47,358 nucleotides of DNA, from the NCBI RefSeq assembly GCF_014199205.1, contig NZ_JACIJD010000026.1:1-47358 (forward strand). The letters run 5' to 3'. A model generated the notes under the pieces. The model was not told where the DNA came from and made no database searches. It saw nothing but the letters and a program-made list of their open reading frames with translations. Position numbers and translations under genes: made by a program. Positions 16,707 through 25,700 of this stretch are shown here, piece after piece. The stretch's first letter is position 1. The number at the start of each line of letters is the position of its first letter. Source of the DNA: Muricoccus pecuniae (lineage in GTDB: Bacteria; Pseudomonadota; Alphaproteobacteria; Acetobacterales; Acetobacteraceae).

Positions 16707-17645
16707 ATGGTCGAGAACGGGCCGAAGCACCTGTCCGACGTAGAGCGGCGCCGTCTCGCGCGGCTGGAGAAGACCCGGCTGAACGCTCGGGGCCGCCGGG
16801 CGCCCGCCGTCATGCCGTCCCGACTCGCACGGACTTCGGCCTTCGCCGCCCGGACCCACTCGTTGAACACGGACAGCAACTTCAAACGAATCTACATCGT
16901 CCCGCCCCACTCGGTGGTCGAGGTGGCCGGTCGGGAACTGGGCACCCGGCATAGGGACATGCTGGTCGCCCTTTTCCGGCTGCGAGCCCGCCGAGTGGAA
17001 GCCAGGACCGACGCAGGCCAGCGCATCGTGCTCTGCCAGACGGAGACGTCGTGGCGGGAGCTCCTCGTCGCCTCCGGCCTGACGGTGCACGTCACGAACC
17101 TCCTGACTGCCCTCCGCGTCCTGCAGGAGCTCCAGCGCGTGTCCATCCGCGTTTTCCGGGGCAGCCATGACGAGTTCCTAAAGGCTGAGAGCCGAGGACT
17201 GCTCGCGGGCGCCGGGTGGTCGGATGCGCTTATAGGCAAGATTGAGTGGGAGGGCGCTCAGCTCGACAGCAAGGTCACAGTCTCCTACGGCGAGTGGGTC
17301 CGCCGGACGCTGGAGGAGCGCCACCTCGTGGCGGTGGACGCCGACGTCTACTTTCGGCTGAAGAGCGACTACGCCCGCTGCTGGTGGCCCTACATCGACA
17401 GCCAACCGGCGCACTCGTGGATCGACGTGGAGCTGCTGGCCAGCCTCGCCGGGCGGGACTACCGCGCAGAGACGACGAAGCAGCGGGTAAAGCTGCGGGA
17501 GGAGGCCCGACAGGCGCTGGGCGACATGCAGCAGGCAGGCGGCCTCGCCTCGTGGACGGAGGAGACGGTCGGGTCCGGCCGGGCGAAGACCTACCGCTAC
17601 CGCTACGTGCGGACCGGCAGTCCGCAGGCCGAGTTGCCCATTTGA
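16707..17645 (+). CDS. Plasmid replication initiator protein
   Basis: 312 residues from ATG 16707. The frame opens at 16482, but that start would translate the iterons, so I reject it. The N-terminus is basic (VERRRLARLEKTRLNARGRR). The rest is alpha/beta with winged-helix character: SVVEVAGRELGTRHRDMLVA, ETSWRELLVASGLTVHVTNL and SWIDVELLASLAGRDYRAET each look like helix-turn-helix segments, a layout known from RepA/RepB-type iteron initiators with two winged-helix domains. Position directly after the iterons and DnaA sites is the main support. I would not assign a named Rep family from sequence alone. It should bind the iterons and load the host replication machinery. Confidence 0.78.
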   Translation: MVENGPKHLSDVERRRLARLEKTRLNARGRRAPAVMPSRLARTSAFAARTHSLNTDSNFKRIYIVPPHSVVEVAGRELGTRHRDMLVALFRLRARRVEARTDAGQRIVLCQTETSWRELLVASGLTVHVTNLLTALRVLQELQRVSIRVFRGSHDEFLKAESRGLLAGAGWSDALIGKIEWEGAQLDSKVTVSYGEWVRRTLEERHLVAVDADVYFRLKSDYARCWWPYIDSQPAHSWIDVELLASLAGRDYRAETTKQRVKLREEARQALGDMQQAGGLASWTEETVGSGRAKTYRYRYVRTGSPQAELPI

Positions 17646-17771
17646 ACCCACGGGCTGGGCAGGGGAGGGGGCATCCCGAGACGGGCTCACTGGATACCCC
17701 ATTGCGGGGCAGGCCCGAAGGATGCCCAAAGTCGTCGCAGTTCGCCTGACCGCCGCTCAGTCCTGTGGGGC

Positions 17772-18143
17772 TTAGGGGAGGAGCTGGAGGACGTCGGGCC
17801 CGGCGACTGCGGCCTTCTTGTGGGGCCGGGTGCCGGTGCTGCGGGCGATGTCCTCCAGGACCATAAGGAGGCGGGGATGGCGCAGGTCGAGGGCGATGCC
17901 GGATAAGCGGTGCGCGACCTGGATGGCCGCGAAATGGACGTGCAGCGTCGAGACGGCGGGGCCGAGATCGGCGAAACGGACGGCGTACATGGCAAACGTC
18001 TCGGAGTCGCCGGCCAGCGGCTCGCGGCCGAAGGAGGGGCACCAGACCTCGAAGCCCTGCCACGCCGAGCAGTAGGCGCGACTGGTGGCATCGCCGCGGG
18101 CGCGGGTGGCGAAGACGGCGGAGCGGGCCGAGAGCCGGAGCAC
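17772..18143 (-). pseudogene. Tyrosine recombinase N-terminal relic (copy 1)
   Basis: About 123 residues closely related to the recombinase relic at 21.4-22.5 kb: TRARGDATSRAYCSAWQGF, FGREPLAGDSETFAMYAVRF and GIALDLRHPRLLMVLEDI match it nearly position for position. It is the SAM-like core-binding domain only. The frame ends with TAA after DVLQLLP where the paralogue continues into the catalytic domain, and DNA beyond is unrelated. About 20 residues present in the paralogue after LRLS are missing here. It cannot recombine DNA. An inverted repeat shared with the other copy lies upstream at 18327. Confidence 0.82.
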
Positions 18144-18658
18144 TCCGGCGGGCAGGGGAGGGGACTCGGTCAGAGGCTCAGCAGAACTTTTGGGCTGGGG
18201 GAGCGGTCCATTACGTCCGAAGGGCGGGATTAACGGACGGAACGCTACAGCCCGTTACGGGACGCGGCGCTGGCCTCCCATGAGGCAGAAAAACCTCAGC
18301 GAAATTAGGCATTTCCGGCAAAGTAAGCACGATAATCATCCATTATTGTGCAGGTCGGCGAGGTAGGAGCTTTCAGCACCGTTCCGAACGGCCGGATTTG
18401 GCCGAAAGCCGCACTTCCGCTAATGAATGATCAACACGAAAAACGGCCATCCTTGAAATTTTACTTCAGACCAATCGCAGGCGCGGTTTCTTTCTCTGAG
18501 CGAATGCCGATCTTTGGGATACGGAGTGAAATTCATTGCTAGTCCAAGATCAGTTACAGCCCGAAACCACCTTTGGCTTTTCTGGCCGATCCCACTGGCC
18601 ATCGAACACCTGTGATCGAGATGCTATATGGTTGTATTCAAGCCAGCTGCTGGAGAAC
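18144..18658. other. Gap between recombinase relic and metalloprotease gene
   Basis: No gene that I can support. It contains the 25-bp recombinase-associated inverted repeat (18327-18351). GC content drops toward the right, marking the boundary to the less GC-rich protease module. Confidence 0.5.
18327..18351. repeat. 9-7-9 inverted repeat upstream of recombinase relic (copy 1)
   Basis: GCACGATAA, 7 bases (TCATCCA), TTATTGTGC. One mismatch from perfect symmetry. The same element with a perfect repeat lies at 22561-22585 upstream of the related recombinase. The shape (about 9-bp arms, 7-base centre) equals the core site of tyrosine recombinases, but an operator is also possible. Confidence 0.75.
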
Positions 18659-20368
18659 CTACAACAAAACTCGTAACCTAGTTGCGTCAGAAAAAATCAC
18701 GAGACCTGATCTGTCTCTGCTTGCGATCCCAGTCATTGCCCGTCTTAGTTCCGAGGAGTCCTCATCGCCGAGCCAAAAAGATTTCACCATCGAAATCTGC
18801 GCCTCGAAATCGAAATCATGAAGATTGGTGAGCGAACTGTCAGCGAGACTGATGGCTGCCGCCGCGCGTAAAGCCAAAGGGTCGTTGTCGAAAATTGGTC
18901 TAAGTCCTGCGGTGCGAAGCATTGATATCTCCGCTTTTGCGCTCTCGATATCAGACCTGCCTCTTAATGCAACCAACCAAAGATAAGCACTAAGTGTTCG
19001 ATCATCGAATTCCTTGAGCAATTCTCTCATCGTACCACTATCAATACTTGCATAACCGCCCTTTTCGAAACTGTCACGTAATTTGACAACAGCTTCAGTC
19101 ACTCTGTCAATTGCACCCACGAACGCTTCAATTTCATGAGCGTGATCTTCTGGCCTGAAGTGACCTATCCAACCCAGAAAGATTGCCGAGCCTGGACCTC
19201 TAAGCACGATAGACATGTAACCAGAAAAATTAGGTATGATGGCAAAGCACTCGTAGTGACCTTCCGCAGGTGTCGAGACGCTTGGCCAGTGTACTCGATG
19301 GGAAGCGCCGTGTTCTCCAGGCAGTACTAGCACGCACCGCTCTCCCTTTTTCTCGACAGTAAGTGGGGTGCGTGCAATTATCGTGTATTGTCGAAGATTT
19401 GCCAAATCTAATTGAAGCTGCACCAACTCATCGGTTCGGAGTGCGGGCGGTAGATATGAATTGGGCGGAGTTGACTCAACGAAAGCATTTAGCCCCCGCA
19501 CTAAGCCATCGAGTTTTTCTATTGAAACGTGGGCTTCTTCCGGCTCGATAAAGATGCTCCAGCCAGGTTGGAAGCGCCCCTTGGCCGACCATGCAAGCCA
19601 GAATTTCTCCAGACGATCAGGCAGATCCGTAGCCAAACGTAAAACATCCATTCGGTGCAAGAACCGGTCGAAGAGTTTCTGAGCAGTTTCTGGTCCACTA
19701 TCTTCCACCGCGGCGAGTATAGCGACAAATCCAGGATCCTCCCAAAAGAAGCAGCGCAAATAAGCTAGGAACAGTTCTGAGGAGATGCCTGGCACTTTGA
19801 TCTGCATCGCACCAAAAAGCGATTTGACTAGAATGTACCCTGGCAGATACCCTTCCTCGACCTCAAAATCATGACAATAAATCGAGGCTTTTCGATCAAC
19901 GTGATGGGGGGCTCTGCGCAGAGCCTGCAGCATGAGCTGTGAGAAGTCATCTCCATCCCCCGGAGAAAAACAAAGTTCTGCTGCAGTGAAAGGAGTTCCG
20001 ACTTTAAGCCCGGATCTGGAGGATTCAAGGTCGAACTCAGCGAATAAAGCCATGCCCTCTGCAAGCGGGCGCAATAATTTTGAAATGCCCTTCACTGCCA
20101 CGTAATCACGCGCGCAGTAAGGCCTTACTCCATCATAAATACCGCAGATGGCATATAATCGCAGTTCGGTGAAGGCAGTGGCATTGCCTACGAGAGAATT
20201 AAAGCACCAGTGATGAGTGAACTCGTGAATGAAAGGTGCGGCCAGTTCGATTGGCTGCTTGGATCTGTCAACCAGCCATTCGATATATCTCGCCGAGTTA
20301 AGGCCGTCGAAGAAAATCGTGTTGGCGAGGGCCTCAGTCCAGTTTCGGGGTGGCGCCTCAACTGCCAT
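18659..20368 (-). CDS. HExxH zinc metalloprotease-like protein (putative effector)
   Basis: 569 residues, ATG 20366-20368, starting 6 bases after the stop of the 126-residue gene upstream. Near the N-terminus PFIHEFTHHWCF gives an HExxH zinc motif (His48, Glu49, His52), and AEGMALFAEF about 50 residues later offers the third ligand Glu (about residue 104), the gluzincin arrangement. The rest (about 200-569) is unlike known peptidase domains and has no signal peptide, so it should act in the cytoplasm. Base composition is clearly less GC-rich than the flanks, a sign of transfer. The small partner resembles effector-associated 'constant components' of conflict systems, so I infer a proteolytic effector. 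Substrate unknown. Confidence 0.65.
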   Translation of the reverse strand: MAVEAPPRNWTEALANTIFFDGLNSARYIEWLVDRSKQPIELAAPFIHEFTHHWCFNSLVGNATAFTELRLYAICGIYDGVRPYCARDYVAVKGISKLLRPLAEGMALFAEFDLESSRSGLKVGTPFTAAELCFSPGDGDDFSQLMLQALRRAPHHVDRKASIYCHDFEVEEGYLPGYILVKSLFGAMQIKVPGISSELFLAYLRCFFWEDPGFVAILAAVEDSGPETAQKLFDRFLHRMDVLRLATDLPDRLEKFWLAWSAKGRFQPGWSIFIEPEEAHVSIEKLDGLVRGLNAFVESTPPNSYLPPALRTDELVQLQLDLANLRQYTIIARTPLTVEKKGERCVLVLPGEHGASHRVHWPSVSTPAEGHYECFAIIPNFSGYMSIVLRGPGSAIFLGWIGHFRPEDHAHEIEAFVGAIDRVTEAVVKLRDSFEKGGYASIDSGTMRELLKEFDDRTLSAYLWLVALRGRSDIESAKAEISMLRTAGLRPIFDNDPLALRAAAAISLADSSLTNLHDFDFEAQISMVKSFWLGDEDSSELRRAMTGIASRDRSGLVIFSDATRLRVLL

Positions 20369-20374
20369 GATACT

Positions 20375-20755
20375 CTAGACCTTGTTATTTGGCAGACTGA
20401 GTTTATTCAGGATTGCGGTGCCATCAGCTTCTTGGAAGTTTTCAGCCTCGTAAGTTGCGATTTTTATTCCCTTTAAAGACACCTCAATTGACTTGCCTCT
20501 CATGCGCCCGGCCTTCTTGCCTTTGGCGATCCAGATGGCTAGAGCCGATACTAGAGTGGGAAGCACAACAGGCGCGTTATCGACGGCGATTTTAACAAGA
20601 GCGGTCGCTAGGGCTGGGTCATTGTACTTACCCGGTTCAGGTGCCCTCTTTCTGGTTTCGATATCTACGACACTCCCCTCTTTTTTCAGTAAACCTTTCA
20701 ACTCTAAAATATCGAGGTTAGTCAAGCCTGCTACCGTAAATTCGATGTCTGACAT
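20375..20755 (-). CDS. Small EACC1-like effector-associated protein
   Basis: 126 residues, strong Shine-Dalgarno (GGAGGGAGAGG) just before ATG 20753-20755. The layout is a short N-terminal alpha/beta part (LTNLDILELKGLLKKEGSVV), a hydrophobic helix (LPTLVSALAIWIAKGKK), then a basic stretch and a beta-helix end (KSIEVSLKGIKIATYE ... GTAILNKL). This resembles effector-associated constant component 1 (EACC1) proteins described next to peptidase and other effectors in bacterial conflict systems. The match is by layout and remembered pattern, so it is tentative. The hydrophobic helix could be a membrane anchor. It forms a two-gene operon with the metalloprotease. Confidence 0.5.
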   Translation of the reverse strand: MSDIEFTVAGLTNLDILELKGLLKKEGSVVDIETRKRAPEPGKYNDPALATALVKIAVDNAPVVLPTLVSALAIWIAKGKKAGRMRGKSIEVSLKGIKIATYEAENFQEADGTAILNKLSLPNNKV

Positions 20756-20801
20756 TGTCCTCTCCCTCCAGTGTACGTATGGAGCACAAGGAAGCTAGTA
20801 A

Positions 20802-20875
20802 GGTGGCAGTTCGACTTGTCCGGATCTGAAAGCCGGCGAAGCCAGCGTCGAGCGAGATCCGGCCAGAACGCCACC
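20802..20875. repeat. Imperfect inverted repeat upstream of the EACC1-like gene
   Basis: Outer arms GGTGGC (20802) and GCCACC (20870) with matching GTTC/GAAC next to them, inner arms CCGGATCT (20820) and AGATCCGG (20855). The 74-base structure sits about 47 bases ahead of the - strand gene. It could be a regulatory hairpin or the remains of a small mobile element. Confidence 0.45.
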
Positions 20876-21035
20876 ACCTAAACAGGTGCTCTTGTCTCGA
20901 ACCGAAACAGAGCAAATGCTTGAGTTTAGACAGTTCCCGGCAACGCGCATGAACTCTAACTATCTTCCTCTGTGTGTGCTTACGCAAACAAAGCATAAAG
21001 TCGGGTACTATGGCATTTCAATCTGTCACCTCGGA

Positions 21036-21332
21036 ACGGCGTTGTTGCACAAACCTTGCAGGCGGCCCTGCATGAGCAGGGCATCAGCATGGGGTGAGCG
21101 ACCCAAGAACCACTACTGGATACGGAACTGGCGGGAGTACGACCGGGGGCTGATTGCGCGCGGTGATCTGACGGTGTGGATCTCGCCTGACTTGGCGTGG
21201 TACGCCGCCGAGGGTACGAGGTGGGCGGCGGCCGCGCTCACCGAGAGCTCGTTTTGGATCGCGGCGCAGTTGCCCGCTCGCCCTACGGCCCCTTTCGTCA
21301 AGCTTGCTCTTGTGGATCGCCCCAAACGCTAG
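21036..21332 (+). pseudogene. IS5-family transposase N-terminal relic
   Basis: The sequence begins with an IS5-like terminus (GGCGTTGTTGCACAAACC at about 21041) and then encodes NWREYDRGLIARGDLTVWIS, the typical start of IS5-group transposases, ending after some 80 residues without any DDE region. Only the left end of the element is left. Confidence 0.75.
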
Positions 21333-21405
21333 CTGCCAGATGCCCACAGACCTGTCCCCACCAACGGGGGATAATACGCCCCGGTCGGGAGCGCGGGGCT
21401 GATCC

Positions 21406-22482
21406 TCAGGCCCGGTCCGCCTCCCCCGGCTTGCCCGCCGCCCAGATCCCCTGTGTCGGGTTGTTGCGCCAGAGGTCGGCGGGTCTGAGGTAGCCGAGGG
21501 CGACCTCGGCGGAGCGGTGTGGGGTCTGGCGCATGACCTGGGCGAGGTCGGCGCCGGCCTCGCCGGCGGCGGGGGCCAGGCCCGCCCGCAGCGAGTGCTC
21601 GGAGAAGCGCTCCCACCCCTCGATCCCGGCTCCCCGCGCCGCCTCCCTGACCAGCTGCCACACCGCCTTGTCGGACAGCCCCTGGGCGCTGAGGCGCCCG
21701 GCCTTGCTCATCCCAACAAAGAGCGGCAGCGCCGCGTCTGAGGCGCCGCCCGTGATGTCGGGCCCCTCATGTCGGGGTTGGTCCAGATCGCGACCTTCCG
21801 GCCGGCGCCGCGCTGGTCGGTCTTGGAGCGGCGGATGAGGAGGCGCAGCCCGCGCCCGGGCACGGCTTCGAGGTCGCCGAGCGACAAGCGGGCGAGTTCG
21901 CTCCGGCGCAGCGCGCCGCCGAAGCCCAGCAGGAGAAGCGCCCGGTCACGCGCCCCGAGCGGGGTGGAGGGGGGCGGGGCGGGTGGCGAGCAGGAGCCGC
22001 AGCGTGTCCAAGTCGGCGGCCGCTGCCCTCTTGCGGGGCCGGGTGCCCTTGGCGCGGGTGATGCCTTCCAAGACCGTGACCAGCCTCGGGTGGCGCAGGT
22101 CGAGGGCGATGCCGGCCAGGCGGTAGGCGGCGCCGATGGCGGCGAGGTGGACGCGCAGCGAGGAGACGGTCAGGCCGCGGTCGGCGAGGCGGACGGCGTA
22201 CATGGCGAGCGTCTCGGGATCGCCGGCCAGCGGCTCGCGGCCGAGGGCAGCGCACCAAGCATCGAAGGCGCCCCATTCGGAGCGGTAGGCGCGGCGGGTG
22301 CCCTGGCCGCGGGCGCGAGTGGCGTAGGCCGTAGCACGGGCCGAGAGCGCCTGCAGCTCGGCCGCGCGCGTCGCACCGTCGGGGACGACAGGGTCGCCGA
22401 GGAGGGTGGTCGAGAGGCGGAGCGCGCCAGTAGGCAGGGGAGGGGGCCCCGAGGGCGGAGCAGGGAGATCGCTGGGGTTCAT
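21406..22482 (-). pseudogene. Tyrosine recombinase (copy 2), two frameshifts
   Basis: Starts at ATG 22482 (MNPSDLPAPPSG). The N-terminal core-binding domain is intact to about 21950. A frameshift in a C-rich run then leads to RDRALLLLGFGGALRRSELARL (first catalytic Arg) and RRSKTDQRGAGRKVAIW (Lys). A second shift near 21760 leads to FSEHSLRAGLA (His, Arg), TPHRSAEVALGYLRP (second His and the Tyr nucleophile) and LWRNNPTQG, ending at 21406. All catalytic residues survive, split over three frames, so the lesions are recent or are sequencing errors at homopolymers. Family members integrate or resolve mobile DNA. The 25-bp repeat at 22561 lies 79 bases upstream. Confidence 0.85.
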
Positions 22483-22560
22483 CGTGGTGTGGCTACCCCC
22501 GCCCGTTCTTTCGCAATGGCGTTTGTCAGACGGAATCAGCGAGCCAACCAGGGAAGATAG

Positions 22561-22585
22561 GCACGATAAACCTCTATTATCGTGC
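22561..22585. repeat. 9-7-9 inverted repeat upstream of recombinase (copy 2)
   Basis: GCACGATAA, 7 bases (ACCTCTA), TTATCGTGC, a perfect repeat that extends to 10 bp with flanking G and C. It matches 18327-18351 in both arms but not in the spacer. It lies between the recombinase gene (- strand) and the multicopper oxidase gene (+ strand). Confidence 0.8.
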
Positions 22586-22793
22586 CCGAAGTGGAGAGAG
22601 GGCCCGGTTGCCATTGTTGAGGCGGGCTCCAAGTCACTAGTGCTGACCAGAGTGGCGTCTGCGCCTTTGGCTGGGTTGGCCAAGAGGACAGCGGACAAGC
22701 CTCGCGCATCTCAGAATGTCGCGGAACTGTTACCCATACTTCCCTCACCACGGGAGCAGGGTAGCAACGCATGCAGCCTGTCAGAGGTGCGCT

Positions 22794-25700
22794 ATGCGTA
22801 TTCTCGCCTCACTTTCCCCCATCATGGGACTGCTCGCCACCTTGGCGAGTGCCAGCGCGCAGGAAAGTACGGCGCCAGCCATAGAAGACGGGCGCCGAGG
22901 AGCCGCGACGGTTGTCGCCAACATCGTCGCCCTCACGCAGCCGCTCCTCTACAATCGGTTCGGCTCCCATAACCCACACGGCATGATCTACGCCCTTTCG
23001 CGCGATGTGGTCATGGCGGAGCAGTCGGGCACGAGGGCTCGGCTGCGCGGTGGCAAACGCCCGCGCCCGCTCGTGCTGCGCATGAATGTCGGCGATACGC
23101 TTGAAATCCGGTTTCTTAACCTGCTTCGCGACAGGGGTGAGGGGCGCGACAACTGTGGCGGCGGTATCGCCGGAAGCGAGGGAGACTGGCCAGCCACCAC
23201 CTGCGCGGGACTCTCAGTTGTAGGGCTGCCTCTGGCTGAGGCCACACCGGGTTCCTCTGCCAAGCAGCAGGATGCGAGCCCGAAGGAGGTGAGCTTTCGG
23301 TTTGATGGCGGCGAGCGCAGCGATGCGGGCGGGCAGGCTGGCCGGATAGTTCCGGTGCGCTGCGACGAAGACGAACCGACGGCTCCGGACAATGACGTCG
23401 CGCGCCAGGGCCTACTGCCACAGCGGCCGGGCGAGTGCCGTATTTACCGTTTCACCGCCGACCGGCCTGGTCCGCATCTCATGCTATCTCACGCGGCGCC
23501 CGCCGGTGGCGAAGGTGATGGCGGAAGCCTGACACATGGTCTATTCGGCGTTGTCGTCGTTGAGCGTGCAGGCAGCCGTTGGTATCGAAGCCAAGTGGAT
23601 GAGGAGACGCTAAGGGCGACGCGTGCGGCCGTGGGCGGCAGGAGCGCCTATCTCGATTACGAGGCGACAGCCGGCGACGGCACCCCCTTACTGAACATGG
23701 GTGCCGTGACAGGCGAGGGCACGACCGAGATCGTGCATAGCGATCTCAATGCCATTGTTTACTGCCCACTTGCCGAGCGGCGCAGCCCACCCGCTTCAAA
23801 CGGGTCGGATGCGCGGTCCCGTGCCATGGCCGACTGGCACTGCGCCACGCGCGAGATGCAAGATGCACTGGCGCGTGACGTTGCGGGGCAGCGTGAGGAC
23901 GGCACACCGCGTGAGGAACTGTGGAGGGGGCGGCCGGCCCATCGAGCCTTTGCCGTCGTCTTTCATGACGAGTTGAAAACTCGCTACGCCGATCCCTTCA
24001 CCCTGCTCGATCCTGATATCCGGCGGCAGAAACTCGGTGCGGCGCGCGACGATGCCAACGAGCCGCGCGGCGTCATGCTCGACGGTATCCGGGACGGCTT
24101 CGCGATCAACTACGGCGCGAGCGGCATGGGAACAATCCTCATGGCGAACCGCCTCGGTATCGGGCCGGCACAGAACTGCACAGAGTGTCTGTACGAGGAG
24201 TTCTTCCTGCAATCCTGGGCTAATGGCGACCCGGCACTGCTGACAGAGGAAATGGCCGACCGCCTGCCGCAAAACGTCCGGGCGCATGCACGGCGCTATG
24301 CGGATGATCCCTCCAACACACATCACAGCTACATCGGTGACCGGGTACTGTTTCATAATCTGCATGCTGGGCCGAAGGAGACGCATGTCTTCCACCTGCA
24401 CGCACATCAGTGGCGTGCAGGTGCCGATGGCTACGGCGCCTACCGCGATAGCCAAACCATCGCACCGCTTCAGGCATTTACCTACGAGATTGATCACGGG
24501 GGTGGAGGCAACCTTAATCTGACGGCCGGTGATTCTATCTTTCACTGCCATCTCTACCCACATTTTGCGCAAGGCATGTGGGCGTTGTGGCGCAACCACG
24601 ACGTGCTTGAGGATGGCAGCCGCACCCTACCAGACGGCGTGCTCGGGCCGGGTACGGATCCCGGCACGGGGGAGAAGCGCGCGGGCTCTCCGGTCCCGGC
24701 CGTTGTACCCCTTCCTGGCCAAGCCATGCCGCCACCCCCGACCTATGCGAACGACCCCGAGGAGGCGACGCGCGACCGACCGGGCTATCCCTTCTTCATT
24801 GCCGGTCAAGCTGGGCACAGAGCACCCCAGCCGCCGCTAGACATCCATGAGGATGGCGGGCTCGGCCGCCATCGAATCCTGGACAATGGCGAGCGCCGCG
24901 GCCTGGACCTATCCGCCGCTATCCTCGAGGGCGACTTCCGTATGGAGCTGACTGCCGTCGAATTGGAACTCCTTCCACCTGAGGGCAATGCTCGCGAGCG
25001 CAGGGCTATGGCCTTCCATGCCGCACAGAACGTGGACGACCCACAAAATGGCGAGCCGCCCCGCGTGCGAAACCCGGTGACTGGAGTACCGATCAGCGCC
25101 AGGCCAGCGACACCGATCCTGTCGGGTTTCGGGCGGATCGGAGCCTACCTCCTGCCTCGACCGGAGGATGCAGGGCGGCAGGACTGGTTCCGCGTCAACG
25201 GGCGCCTTCCCGCACCCGGCGCACCGTTCGCCGATCCGTGCCGAAACACGGAGGCACCCGAGATCCCGATCGCCGATGGCGCTAATGATGGCCAACGCGA
25301 TCCTAATAACCCGCTCTCCTTTTCACCGAAGCGCGTTTACCAAGTCTCGGCCGTGGAGCTCGACCTAGTGGTGAATGCAGCCGGCTGGCATGATCCGCAG
25401 GCGCATATCAATGTGCTGACGAGCGAGGCGGATGCCATCGAAGGCCAGAGGCTACGGGCAGCGCCCTTCTTCTTCCGGGCGCACTCAGGGGACTGCGTCG
25501 AGTTTCGCCACCAGAACCGGACCAAGGGCCATCTTGAGCTCGATGACTTCCAGGTCGCTACGCCGACCGACACAATCGGGCAGCATATCCACCTTGTGAA
25601 GTTCGATGTGCTGGCTTCGGACGGCTCAGCCAATGGTTGGAACTACGAGGACGGTACCTTCGCGCGCGCAGCACTGTGCGAGCGGCTACGCGCGGCGAAC

